Assembly (NCBI GenBank): GCA_016212375.1 | Contig: JACRGH010000052.1 | Coordinates: 1-59,325, forward strand | DNA from: Microcaldota archaeon | GTDB lineage: Archaea > Micrarchaeota > Micrarchaeia > Norongarragalinales > Norongarragalinaceae | Direction of reading: 5' to 3' | Length of the DNA stretch: 59,325 nucleotides | Shown here: one piece after another, positions 20,338 through 29,585 of the stretch | Layout: each line of letters opens with the position of its first letter | Numbering within the stretch: position 1 is the stretch's first letter | Position numbers and translations under genes: made by a program | Notes under the pieces: generated by a model | What the model was told of the DNA's origin: nothing | Seen by the model: the letters and a program-made list of their open reading frames with translations, nothing else | Databases searched by the model: none

Positions 20338-20450
20338 CCGCGGAGGGGAAGCGTCCCGTCCCAGTTTCATGGTCTTGCAAGCCATGGGCGGCTTGTAAGG
20401 CCACACAATTTTGCGAAAAAATTGTGCTGTCCTCCTGCCCCTCCCCTCAA
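20338..20450. ncRNA. Candidate structured RNA, three-helix arrangement (strand uncertain)
   Basis: Pairings read by eye: 20342-20348/20438-20444 (7 bp), 20371-20383/20390-20402 (13 bp with 2 GU on plus), 20404-20412/20418-20426 (9 bp). Confidence 0.4.
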
Positions 20451-20538
20451 ATTCGCACGAATCAAAAAAGAAGCGCCGGAATACAGGTAGTATTCATGCA
20501 AAAATGCGATGCGGCGGTTGCACCCCGGCGAATCCGTA

Positions 20539-21414
20539 CTAATACGACGCCTCGATGTACGCGCCCACGCCCAACAACACGAACGAGAGGACCAGCAACA
20601 AAAGCACTTCAAGAAATACGTGGAAGAACAAATCCGGTTTGGAAAAGCCGCGTTTCATGAATTCCATGGAAAACAGGCCGCCGGCGATGCTGGCAAGGAA
20701 GTACGCCGACATCTCGAAGATGCCGTGGGGCAACAAGTTCAGAAAACCGATGGCAGCGCCCATGATGCCCATCTGATGCACCTGGCCGCCGATGACCACG
20801 CCGATGATGGAGGCGTTCCACAATAAAAGATAAATCGAGCCGATGCCGTACACCAGTGAAAACAAAAGCATCAGGCCCATCACTTGCAGGTTATGCTCCA
20901 GAAGGAACCAAAACGTGCCTTCTTTGGCCCCCAGGCCGATGTTGACGACCTGTCCTTGGATGGCGGATACGGAGCCGCGGATGAAGCTGACTTCCTTGAG
21001 CTGGTCGGCAAACAACGCATTGGAGCCCGGAAGTTGGCGGCCCATGAACTCAAACGAATCCGGGGGCAAAATGGCGAACCAAAACGTGTATGCCAATGCC
21101 GACCCGATGAAAAAAAAGGCGAATACTTCCCATAAATCGATGTTGTGGCTGAACAGGCGGAGTTTGCCGGTTCCTTTTTTCCAGGCATCCACTTCGGATT
21201 CCTCCAATTCCTCCTCGCGCATCAGCACCATCCAGACCAACGGGATCAGGGGGACCATGGCGAAAACGATGATGGAGCCTTGGATGGGTAAGTACATCTC
21301 GACAAAGACGCCGAAGGAGACGAAGACGAACGTCGCCAGTATCAGGGACCACGGCTCCTTGGTGGCTTGCGTTGGGGACACTAAAAAGTCCAAGACCATA
21401 AGGGGACTAAGCAA
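20539..21414 (-). CDS. SpoIIM-family (stage II sporulation protein M) membrane protein
   Basis: HNIDLWEVFAFFFIGSALAY...GLLLFSLVYGIGSIYLLLWNASIIG...LLPHGIFEMSAYFLASIAGG. Confidence 0.88.
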   Translation of the reverse strand: MLSPLMVLDFLVSPTQATKEPWSLILATFVFVSFGVFVEMYLPIQGSIIVFAMVPLIPLVWMVLMREEELEESEVDAWKKGTGKLRLFSHNIDLWEVFAFFFIGSALAYTFWFAILPPDSFEFMGRQLPGSNALFADQLKEVSFIRGSVSAIQGQVVNIGLGAKEGTFWFLLEHNLQVMGLMLLFSLVYGIGSIYLLLWNASIIGVVIGGQVHQMGIMGAAIGFLNLLPHGIFEMSAYFLASIAGGLFSMEFMKRGFSKPDLFFHVFLEVLLLLVLSFVLLGVGAYIEASY

Positions 21415-21461
21415 GCGCCGATTAATAAAGGAGCCAAGACGGAAAGAAAAAAAATCCAGGA

Positions 21462-22967
21462 TTACCGGAATCGCACCATCGCCAAAGACAGCAACAGCAC
21501 CAGGCCCAACAACAGCCCGTCATATCGGCGTGCCACGACCATTCCATCGGACGGGGGTTTGCCGACGGTGACCACCGAATCGGCAAATGCCGCGGAAAGT
21601 CCGTCAGCGCCTGGAAAGCGGGCCAGAATCCGGTACGCGCCCGGTTGGTCGAACGTAAGGGCGGAATAGGCAAAACCGTCGGAATCCGTGAAAAGGTCCT
21701 CGCGGTTTCCGGCGGATTCCAGGACCAGCGGTTGACCGGAAAGGGGGTCACCAAAAAAGTTGCGCAAGGATAGACGGACTGGAACCGTTTGGAAAGGATG
21801 CACGAAATTGGGAGTGGCCCGGATGGCCAATCGGACCGAGGCGTGACCCGAGACATTCACGGAAAACCCAATGGCATCCCCGAATACGTCGTAAGCCGTG
21901 ACGGTCCAGCGATGCGTATTTGCGGACGTGCGGGAATCCAAGGATTGCTCAGCACGGATGGCCCATGAAAAGTTTTTTGCCGCGAACTTTTCCACCCGGT
22001 CGGATGCACGGTCATCCGGCGTCAGGAAAAACGTCGAATCGTTTGCAAGTGTCCAAACCGACCAGGCATCCGCGGAATCCGAGCGGATCTCAAAATCCAG
22101 ATACCGGCGCCTACCCCGGATTGACCCGTCCAAACTCGACGACACCCGATACGACGTCGTATTGGAAAACAAGTAGGCCTGAAGATTGGGCAAAAATACG
22201 CTGTAATTTGAAATCCAGGGGTTCAAAAAAACGGTTCGATTCACCGGATGGACTATCGGGGCGACAACAGTCGAGGAGGTTGCAACATACGGATAATCCA
22301 ATACGCGATGCGTGGTTTCCACCCAGGTCTGAATGTTGCAACTGCCCCAAAAACAGGCGGTACGGCACATCCGGATTTCATCATCGGTGTAATAATGGAG
22401 CGTCAGATTGCCATCCAGCCATACGGACAGCGGCTTTTTGGACGAAGAAAGCTCGGATACCGACCAACCCACGCTTACCGGGCTTTTTTTCACTTCCACC
22501 GACCGCACGCCCCCGTCCGAGAGGGAGTGAAGCCAAAATCGCCCCGACGTCCCGGACAACACCATGCGCGTGCGGTTCGCACCGCAACTATAACCCAAGG
22601 CCCGGTCCCAATCGTAATTGGATTGGGCATCATAGGTCCAGCCCCACAACACCGAGGTGGGATGGATGGCCGAAATCGTTTGGTCAACAGACGGATAGAC
22701 CGAATGGAGCGACACGGTGAATGAGCGAAGCGGGCTGTCCTTTGGGCGATTGCCTTCCAAGGGCAACCGGACGCCTAAAAGTTTCAAACCAAGTGCGTCA
22801 TTGTGTTCCGCAACCTGCGCATGCGGCGGATCCGGATAGAATCCGGAGGAAAAAGGTAGTGCCAAAAAAAGGATTAAAAAGAAAAGCGTACGGGAATTTT
22901 GGAACGGCCGGCATTGGGAAGCGGCACGATTGGATATGCCGGAAAAAAAGCCAACCAAATCCATCAC
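21462..22967 (-). CDS. Large exported protein with C-terminal TM anchor, T4SS-like cluster
   Basis: Hydrophobic N-terminus, Ig-like/sequon-rich body, C-terminal LLLGLVLLLSLAMVRFR. Confidence 0.65.
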   Translation of the reverse strand: MMDLVGFFSGISNRAASQCRPFQNSRTLFFLILFLALPFSSGFYPDPPHAQVAEHNDALGLKLLGVRLPLEGNRPKDSPLRSFTVSLHSVYPSVDQTISAIHPTSVLWGWTYDAQSNYDWDRALGYSCGANRTRMVLSGTSGRFWLHSLSDGGVRSVEVKKSPVSVGWSVSELSSSKKPLSVWLDGNLTLHYYTDDEIRMCRTACFWGSCNIQTWVETTHRVLDYPYVATSSTVVAPIVHPVNRTVFLNPWISNYSVFLPNLQAYLFSNTTSYRVSSSLDGSIRGRRRYLDFEIRSDSADAWSVWTLANDSTFFLTPDDRASDRVEKFAAKNFSWAIRAEQSLDSRTSANTHRWTVTAYDVFGDAIGFSVNVSGHASVRLAIRATPNFVHPFQTVPVRLSLRNFFGDPLSGQPLVLESAGNREDLFTDSDGFAYSALTFDQPGAYRILARFPGADGLSAAFADSVVTVGKPPSDGMVVARRYDGLLLGLVLLLSLAMVRFR

Positions 22968-24958
22968 CGCCGAGCCCGCGCTTTATTTGCCATGTATTTT
23001 TCAAGTTCGCATAAATCCATCGCCGACTTGACCCCGATGATCCGCACCCGGCCCACGGGCCCGTCCGCGTCCAAATTAAAACGGCACCCATACCCGTGGC
23101 ACGTATATCGGTTTTTTTTCCGCGTAAAGCGCCAACCGGCCAAAGTCAGCGCATCCGCAACGTGGCGGTTGAAAAAAGCGGCCTTGGCATCGGCCTTGGT
23201 TGCAAACCAGCCAACGGGGGCGGACAGGCCGCGTTCGACGTAAAGAAAGCCAGAGTCTTGCGCCTGCAACAAAAACAACCGGGCCGCATCCTCGGTCAGA
23301 ACCAACGTCGGATCACCCAGTACCGAGATGACGCCGGAACAAAATTCGGTAATATGAAGCGGCATACGCGTCCAACCGAAACGGGCGTTGGTGGATTCAA
23401 AAACCAAGTCCAATTTTTGCACATCCAAGGGGATTTTATGCGAACGGGGTGGAGCGGATGCCAACAAACGGATGCGCAACGGCCGGCTCCGCGCCATATG
23501 CCACGCGCCCAAAAAAAGCAACAGTCCGGATGCGGCCAACATCCGGTCGGGCCATGTGGACAAAAAGGAGGATTGCACCTCATAATCCAACGGCACGCGG
23601 ATTCCATCCCCTAAGTCCAAAAAGCCGCGGTTGGCGCCGGAGGCCATATCCGGATCCGGCAATTTGAAATTACCCTCGGAATCCGCATACACCGTCTGGT
23701 TTTTCCAAATGAGTTTCGCACCCCCCGCAGAATGCGCGCCTTGCCAAAGGCGGCCGTAAACGGTTTTGGACGCCCCATCGACGTACCGCACCTCCACACG
23801 GTAGGCGTAAACCTCCAATGCCGAATACGCATTGACTCGGTCCGACCCCATGACTTCCAAAACATACATGCCCGGAGCAAGGGGACCAGGCACGGGTTGG
23901 GAGTGCCAAAACGGCCCAACCGGGAATACACCCAACGGCATCCGTGCCACCTCTTGGCTAGTGTTGGACATAAAAAGCGAGAATGACGCGGCGGTTGTCA
24001 GGTTCGCCAACACGGACACGAAAAGGGTTCGATTGAAGGGCATCCGGCTTGGATGGACCACGCGTAACGCGGGCATGGAAAGGGCGACCGAATGCCGGGT
24101 CCGGCGTCCGGCCGAATCGCGTATCCAAAGCACGGCATGGCTGGGCGTTCCGGAAAAGGCAGGTGAAAAAATAGTCCGGATGCCGGACACGTTGCCTGAA
24201 AAGAAAACTCGTTGCAGCCAGGACGCGTTAAGATACATATCGGAAAAAACACGGGCCGCAACTTCCGCATCGGCAAAGGAAACATCCAAAAGGCCAGGAT
24301 GGACGGCCAAATATCCGCGGCCTCGCTGGAAAACCTGCCATCCGTCCATCCGACGTAGCGTACCGTTGCGTGCGACCAGCCGGTAATCGGAAAGCCCGTC
24401 GCCGGTTTTTTCAAACCCAAGTCCCAAACCTGCGCTTTGGATGTTCCAATCCGGATTGTCAACCAGGCGGCCATCATGGCGCACCATTGAAAAAGGCAAA
24501 CCGGAATACAGGACGACCCATCCACGGTCCAACAATCGGGAAAGCAGTCCATCACGCAGGAGACCGGATGGAATGGCCGACGCGACCACGACCAGCACGG
24601 ACGGATCCATTGCATCCAACCGGACAAGCGTGCGGGCATCCACCTCGCCGGATGGAATGGATTCATTGGAAAGCAGACCGGCCAATGATTTGGAAAAACG
24701 ACCGAAACCGTTTTGGTCCGAATCGTTGAATACCAACACGTTAGAGGGCGACGGATGCGAAAAAAGGGTGCCCTGGACGTCGGCCGTTCCGCTTGCATTA
24801 ACGACAAAAAATGCGACGGTTGCGTTGCCATCCACCCAGGCTATGCCAGACTTTTCCAAATCGGCCGTTCCGGGCGTTTGCACGACATGCACGGGCTGCA
24901 CGAAAAACCATAGGCCGACGAGTACCAAGCCCACAGCCAACAATACCACTCGCCGCAT
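22964..24958 (-). CDS. Membrane protein, large extracellular region plus cytoplasmic C-terminal domain, T4SS-like cluster
   Basis: N-terminal TM VVLLAVGLVLVGLWFFV, internal TM MLAASGLLLFLGAWHMA; ATGA overlaps with neighbours. Confidence 0.7.
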   Translation of the reverse strand: MRRVVLLAVGLVLVGLWFFVQPVHVVQTPGTADLEKSGIAWVDGNATVAFFVVNASGTADVQGTLFSHPSPSNVLVFNDSDQNGFGRFSKSLAGLLSNESIPSGEVDARTLVRLDAMDPSVLVVVASAIPSGLLRDGLLSRLLDRGWVVLYSGLPFSMVRHDGRLVDNPDWNIQSAGLGLGFEKTGDGLSDYRLVARNGTLRRMDGWQVFQRGRGYLAVHPGLLDVSFADAEVAARVFSDMYLNASWLQRVFFSGNVSGIRTIFSPAFSGTPSHAVLWIRDSAGRRTRHSVALSMPALRVVHPSRMPFNRTLFVSVLANLTTAASFSLFMSNTSQEVARMPLGVFPVGPFWHSQPVPGPLAPGMYVLEVMGSDRVNAYSALEVYAYRVEVRYVDGASKTVYGRLWQGAHSAGGAKLIWKNQTVYADSEGNFKLPDPDMASGANRGFLDLGDGIRVPLDYEVQSSFLSTWPDRMLAASGLLLFLGAWHMARSRPLRIRLLASAPPRSHKIPLDVQKLDLVFESTNARFGWTRMPLHITEFCSGVISVLGDPTLVLTEDAARLFLLQAQDSGFLYVERGLSAPVGWFATKADAKAAFFNRHVADALTLAGWRFTRKKNRYTCHGYGCRFNLDADGPVGRVRIIGVKSAMDLCELEKYMANKARARR

Positions 24959-26493
24959 CAGGGGACCAACACCAATTCGGCCAACCGTTTGCCGGACGGA
25001 AGCGAGAGTGCAAAAAGGCCGGCCATGGCGTGCGCCACTTGGTCATCGGGCAGTCCGGCGGTTTTGAATTTCTGCCGGATGGCCTCGCGCGATAAACCGC
25101 ATTCCTGCAATGCTTGGGCAAAATGGGCGGCGTCCACCACATGGTTGCGTCGGTTCAAAAATGAATCCAACACGGCCAATCGATCCTCCCCGACACCGTC
25201 CGCACGCAATCCGTCGAATACCGCACTTTTTTCCAACGCCCATTCCATACCGGTTCCCTCCAACACGATCCACTGCAACAGCCCTTCCCCGTCCACGCGC
25301 TCAAGGAAAAACAAATCCGAGCGGGCGTGGTCCGCCCACTGCAACGCAACGGCGCATTGCCCTTGGCGCAACTGGGCCAAATCGTTCCGGACGTCCGGGC
25401 CAAAACGCAACGAGCGCTGCAAATAATCCAGCGAATCGGAAAAGGGCGTGCGGAATACGAACAACGAGCCCACGTTGGAAAAAATCACCGGACTCAAGTC
25501 AGTCGGGTTCTGCGACGCGACCATTAGACCGAACGCGTATTTGCGGCCCTCCCGGACAATGGCGACCGGATCACCGTCTTCCTGGCAGATTTTCCACGCT
25601 TCATCCATGACCACCATCAAATCCAAGTTCCGTCCCTCGCATGGTCCCCGGGCCCGCATGGCCTCCCGCACGAACTGCACGATGCAAAGCCCGGCTAACG
25701 AACGCATCGATTCGCTGGGCAGCCCGCTTAAATCGACGCAGGACAAACCGGATTTCAACAAGGCATCCAGCCGGAACGACGTGGGGCGCGCGAAAAAATC
25801 GGCACCAGGCAAGCATAAGGGGCGCAACAGATGGTAGGCGCTTTGGACCACGGAACGCTCAGAAAGGTTTTGTTTTTTAGCCTGTAGTTTGAGCCACGCC
25901 AGGACATCCAGCAAGGTGGGCGCGCGCCGTGACGAGCGCTGGGAGGGGGAAAAACGGCCAAGCGCATAGGCCATTTCCACGGCCAGGCGGACCCATTGGC
26001 GCTCTTTTGGAAAATCCTTCAAATCGGTCAACAGACGCAAGGAATCCACCACTTGCGAGGTGCGCATGGACGGGCTCATGCCGCCCAAATCCAGCAGGTT
26101 CAACGACTCGGGGCCCAATCGGACCACCATGCCGCCGGACTGCCGCACCCACGGCACGTATTCGCCGGACCAATCGATGATAAGCGCCCGCGTGCCAAAG
26201 GAGACATTGGCCCGAGTCAAGAACGTCTTGACGAAAAAACTCTTCCCCGAACCGGACATGCCGATGACGGCGATATGCGGATTGGACAGCGGCGAGAACG
26301 ACCAGGAAAACGGCACGGCCCAATGGCGGGTCCGGGCCACGCGAACGCCGGCGCCATCCGTCGGCATGAGCCAATCGGCTTTGGGTTGCGGCGGGCGCAC
26401 GAAAATAGGCCGACTACGCAGGGACCCTGATAAAAGTGGCGCCGATTGGTCCATACCCAATAGACGTTCAATGACGGCCAACAAATCCAACAC
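24958..26493 (-). CDS. VirB4/HerA-like (CedB-like) ATPase
   Basis: Walker A VIGMSGSGKSFFVK; Walker B LMVVMDEAWKI; GRKYAFGLMVASQNPTDLS. Start set at GTG (VLDLLAVIERLL) because the upstream extension overlaps the next gene. Confidence 0.85.
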   Translation of the reverse strand: MLDLLAVIERLLGMDQSAPLLSGSLRSRPIFVRPPQPKADWLMPTDGAGVRVARTRHWAVPFSWSFSPLSNPHIAVIGMSGSGKSFFVKTFLTRANVSFGTRALIIDWSGEYVPWVRQSGGMVVRLGPESLNLLDLGGMSPSMRTSQVVDSLRLLTDLKDFPKERQWVRLAVEMAYALGRFSPSQRSSRRAPTLLDVLAWLKLQAKKQNLSERSVVQSAYHLLRPLCLPGADFFARPTSFRLDALLKSGLSCVDLSGLPSESMRSLAGLCIVQFVREAMRARGPCEGRNLDLMVVMDEAWKICQEDGDPVAIVREGRKYAFGLMVASQNPTDLSPVIFSNVGSLFVFRTPFSDSLDYLQRSLRFGPDVRNDLAQLRQGQCAVALQWADHARSDLFFLERVDGEGLLQWIVLEGTGMEWALEKSAVFDGLRADGVGEDRLAVLDSFLNRRNHVVDAAHFAQALQECGLSREAIRQKFKTAGLPDDQVAHAMAGLFALSLPSGKRLAELVLVP

Positions 26494-26545
26494 CCCTTTT
26501 TTTAGTTGCCAACAAGGCCCACCCGTCCTATCGTGCGTCCATCGA

Positions 26546-27337
26546 CTATGCGGACCCCAATCCGTCGCGTGCGATGGCCACTTTCCAATCCAGGCATCGG
26601 CGCAGCGCATCCCCATCCAGCGGCCGGACCTGGGCATTGAGCGCATGCGAAAGAACGGCACGGAGTTCGCGGGCCTGCAAGCGGGCGGACTCCGCGGCTT
26701 GCTCATGCGTTGGCCCGGCGGCCGTGGTTGAGACGTAATACACCGCATCCAACGGACGCTGGCCCGCCGACAATTGGTTGAGCACGCGGGTGGCCATCGC
26801 TTTTTTCCGTTCGGCCGACGCAAGGGCCGAAGCGTCAGGCGTTGGCGATTGTTTGATGCGGCTGATGGAAAGCTCCGCCTCCAGTCGCTGCGTCAATACC
26901 GATTCCCGGTATTTTTCCAAATCAATCGGATACACCAGCAAACCGAATTGGGCGGGAAAGGACAGGCCGCAAAGGGCCTTTTCAAACGCCGCGCCATAGG
27001 AAACAGATGCTTCCGCCGGATGGCGCGACGGTGAAAAATGCACGTCGACGTCGAGATATGCCGAGGCTAAATATCGGTCGCCGTCGTGCAGGACGGCCAC
27101 GTCGCGGTCCAGGACCCAACCGCCGCGGGTCTCGACCACCGAAAGGCCCTTGAGAAAATAAGGCAATAGGACGCCGCCGAAGCGCTGGATGACCACTGAC
27201 AAACACAACAAAACGGCGGACAAACCGATGAGCCATGCATTGGCCAGGACCAAGGAGAAGACCAGAGCGATCAGACCGCCGCCCAAGCTTATCAAAACGG
27301 CCTGGCGTGCGTTCAAATCCAAAACACCATAACCCAT
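26546..27337 (-). CDS. Two-TM protein with VirB4 N-terminal-like domain (VirB3-VirB4N-like)
   Basis: Two N-terminal TMs then FEKALCGLSFPAQFGLLVYPIDLEKY...AAESARLQARELRAVLSHALNAQVRPLDGDALRR. Confidence 0.6.
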   Translation of the reverse strand: MGYGVLDLNARQAVLISLGGGLIALVFSLVLANAWLIGLSAVLLCLSVVIQRFGGVLLPYFLKGLSVVETRGGWVLDRDVAVLHDGDRYLASAYLDVDVHFSPSRHPAEASVSYGAAFEKALCGLSFPAQFGLLVYPIDLEKYRESVLTQRLEAELSISRIKQSPTPDASALASAERKKAMATRVLNQLSAGQRPLDAVYYVSTTAAGPTHEQAAESARLQARELRAVLSHALNAQVRPLDGDALRRCLDWKVAIARDGLGSA

Positions 27338-27347
27338 TACGAATAAT

Positions 27348-28283
27348 TCAACTCCAAAGGACCACGTCGGATGCCAACACGCGGTACAACGAACGGGTGA
27401 ACAAGAAAACGACGGCTAGGTTGAACAGCGGGAAAAACGTGGTCTGGACCGTCAAATCGGCCACTAATTTGGCCAATGGGGCGATTGCGCTAAGGGCAAG
27501 GTTCCACACGCGTTGCGTAATCAGGGACGCGACAAAGGATGCTACGGCTGCCGGATTGAGAAGATCCAACGAGGAAAGGGAATATTTGGAATTGAAATCC
27601 TTCAGACTATCCAAGCGGGCATCGATGGATTCGTTGGTCTTTTCCACGGCCGCGGCATTGAACACGTACGTCAAAGGCAGGACGAAATACAGCCCGACCG
27701 CCAAGGCAATCATGAACGCGCCGACCGGCCGCGTGAGAACGAACGTGCGTAAGACCACGCCGACGGGCAAAAAATAGTACATCATCGTGGCCGAAATGAA
27801 CGTGAACAACACGCGCTGCACCTCGTTGAACAATTTGGTCCATTCCAATATCGATAGGATGAAATGCACCTCGTGCAGGGCCTCGTTCAGCCCGGCCAAT
27901 GGTTTGTCACGCACCTCCACCACCTCGGCATTGACGCCGACTTCGATTTCGCTCAGTGCGGCCACCACCAGGCCGAAAAGCGTCGTCGCACTGGAGATGG
28001 TTTCAATCCTCGAGTTGACCTCTTCCAGATAACGGTCGGCAAAAGCAATCGGTTCCTCGCCTCCGGACAACTCCGACGCAAAAGCTGAAATGCCCACCGC
28101 GGATACCAACAAGACGCCCACCAACAGTGCGGACACGACGGCTTGGAAAAATTCCGCTTTGGCCCACACCCGCAAGCCGCGCAGGTCGAAAATCGCACCC
28201 AGCGCGAAGACCATGGCAGCCAACAACATGCTGAACGTGGCGGCGGCAACCGCGATGGGTTGCCAGCCGTCGACAAAGTCCAT
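27348..28283 (-). CDS. Polytopic membrane protein, VirB6/TrbL/CedA-like
   Basis: About 6 TM segments, directly next to a VirB2-like gene and a VirB4-like gene. Confidence 0.65.
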   Translation of the reverse strand: MDFVDGWQPIAVAAATFSMLLAAMVFALGAIFDLRGLRVWAKAEFFQAVVSALLVGVLLVSAVGISAFASELSGGEEPIAFADRYLEEVNSRIETISSATTLFGLVVAALSEIEVGVNAEVVEVRDKPLAGLNEALHEVHFILSILEWTKLFNEVQRVLFTFISATMMYYFLPVGVVLRTFVLTRPVGAFMIALAVGLYFVLPLTYVFNAAAVEKTNESIDARLDSLKDFNSKYSLSSLDLLNPAAVASFVASLITQRVWNLALSAIAPLAKLVADLTVQTTFFPLFNLAVVFLFTRSLYRVLASDVVLWS

Positions 28284-28288
28284 GGGGC

Positions 28289-28528
28289 TCAGATTCCGGT
28301 GAGCCAGTTGACCAACGTCGGCGCCACGTTGCCGATGACCACGGCGATGGCGCCACCGATGCCGACGCGGTGCGCCCACGCTTTCATCCGCGCATTGACC
28401 TCATGCGAGCCGGCCATAGCGCCGAAAGCATACAGACCTCCTGCAAGAAGGATGGCAAAAAGCCCCAGCGTCGGCAACAACGTCTGCAACAAGGTCACGA
28501 GCTGATGCACCTGCGTTTCAATCCCCAT
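28289..28528 (-). CDS. VirB2/TrbC-like (TedC-like) pilin candidate
   Basis: 79 aa, two hydrophobic helices separated by a short charged loop (SHEVNARMKAWAHR). Confidence 0.65.
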   Translation of the reverse strand: MGIETQVHQLVTLLQTLLPTLGLFAILLAGGLYAFGAMAGSHEVNARMKAWAHRVGIGGAIAVVIGNVAPTLVNWLTGI

Positions 28529-28574
28529 GATTCAAAACCACCTTGAAACCCGTTAGCGGAATTTCCGGTAAAAA

Positions 28575-28599
28575 ACCTTGGGTAGAAAAAAGTTCTACC
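28575..28599. promoter_or_regulatory. 25-bp palindromic motif upstream of the T4SS-like cluster, repeated at 32015-32039
   Basis: accttgggtagaaaaaagttctacc; GGTAGAA-aaaag-TTCTACC perfect 7-bp arms. Confidence 0.8.
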
Positions 28600-28738
28600 G
28601 AAGATTAAAAAGGGAAAAATGGCGTTTGAATCATCTACGAGGAAAAAACACAAACGAGTGAGTTGGTGAAAACCATAAAAATCCGAAAATACGCGAATTT
28701 CCGAAAAATATAAGAAATCCGAAAACTACAACACATAC

Positions 28739-28960
28739 ATGAAAACAAAAAAAAGGAAAACACTCGGAAAAAAAATACCGACCCGGACAAAACCCATGTT
28801 CACCGACATCGTCAAACTGGGAAAGAAAGGCCAGATTACCCTCCCGAAGGAAATACGGGAGGATGAAGGCTACCGGGAAGGGGACGAATTCAAGCTGACA
28901 CATATGCCGGGTGGCGACGTGCTATTGCAAAAAAGAAACGGGCAGTCACCGCTGGATTGA
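28739..28960 (+). CDS. AbrB/MazE-type antitoxin, with in-frame TGA before its C-terminal tail
   Basis: TDIVKLGKKGQITLPKEIREDEGYREGDEFKLTHMPGGDVLLQKRNGQSPLD*; same frame continues LSEFLDTVPKFDWSKAWKEVEEERNRDR* to 29047. Confidence 0.85.
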   Translation: MKTKKRKTLGKKIPTRTKPMFTDIVKLGKKGQITLPKEIREDEGYREGDEFKLTHMPGGDVLLQKRNGQSPLD

Positions 28961-29043
28961 TTGTCCGAATTTCTCGATACAGTGCCCAAATTTGACTGGA
29001 GCAAGGCGTGGAAAGAAGTGGAAGAAGAACGTAACCGTGACCG

Positions 29044-29448
29044 ATGATGATATACGCGGTAGACACCTGGTTTATCCTGTCCATTTGGAACAAGGAGCCC
29101 AAAAGCCAGGACACGTTGAATGAAATCGGCCAAGGCAAAGCACAGTTGGTCATTTCCTACGCGGCCGTAGCGGAAGCCGCGCGGAAACTGATGCAACAAG
29201 GCAACGGATGGCAAAGTATCGAAACGCTTTGGTCAATGCTTGAATCGTTTGAAAAAATCCGGTTCGTCCAATTGGACAAGACCATCGCGCTTGAAAGTGC
29301 GCGCATCAGCATGAAGTATGGAATCCCGCTGATTGACGCCATCATCGCCGCCACGGCGAAACTTTCCGGATGCGACGTCCTTTTATCGGCGGATGAGGAC
29401 ATGGCGGTTTTGGCAAAGAAAAAATACCTCAAAGTCCAGTCGTGGTAA
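29044..29448 (+). CDS. PIN-domain toxin (VapC-like)
   Basis: MMIYAVDTWFILSIW...YGIPLIDAIIAATAKLSGCDVLLSADEDM. Confidence 0.88.
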   Translation: MMIYAVDTWFILSIWNKEPKSQDTLNEIGQGKAQLVISYAAVAEAARKLMQQGNGWQSIETLWSMLESFEKIRFVQLDKTIALESARISMKYGIPLIDAIIAATAKLSGCDVLLSADEDMAVLAKKKYLKVQSW

Positions 29449-29585
29449 GATACAAAAAAAACATTTTCGCCAGCGCCACGGCAACCGCCGAACCTAAGAC
29501 TCCTTTTTAAAGAAAACGTGCCTCAAAAGCAGTTACAACCATTCCTTCCATTCAAAATATTTTTCAGCGCGAGGTGTTAATTTCC

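Noticed and set aside
26494-26823. N-terminal extension of the VirB4-like ATPase ORF
   Set aside because: Mostly overlaps the upstream 263-aa gene in another frame and has shadow-like composition (W/R/P-rich).
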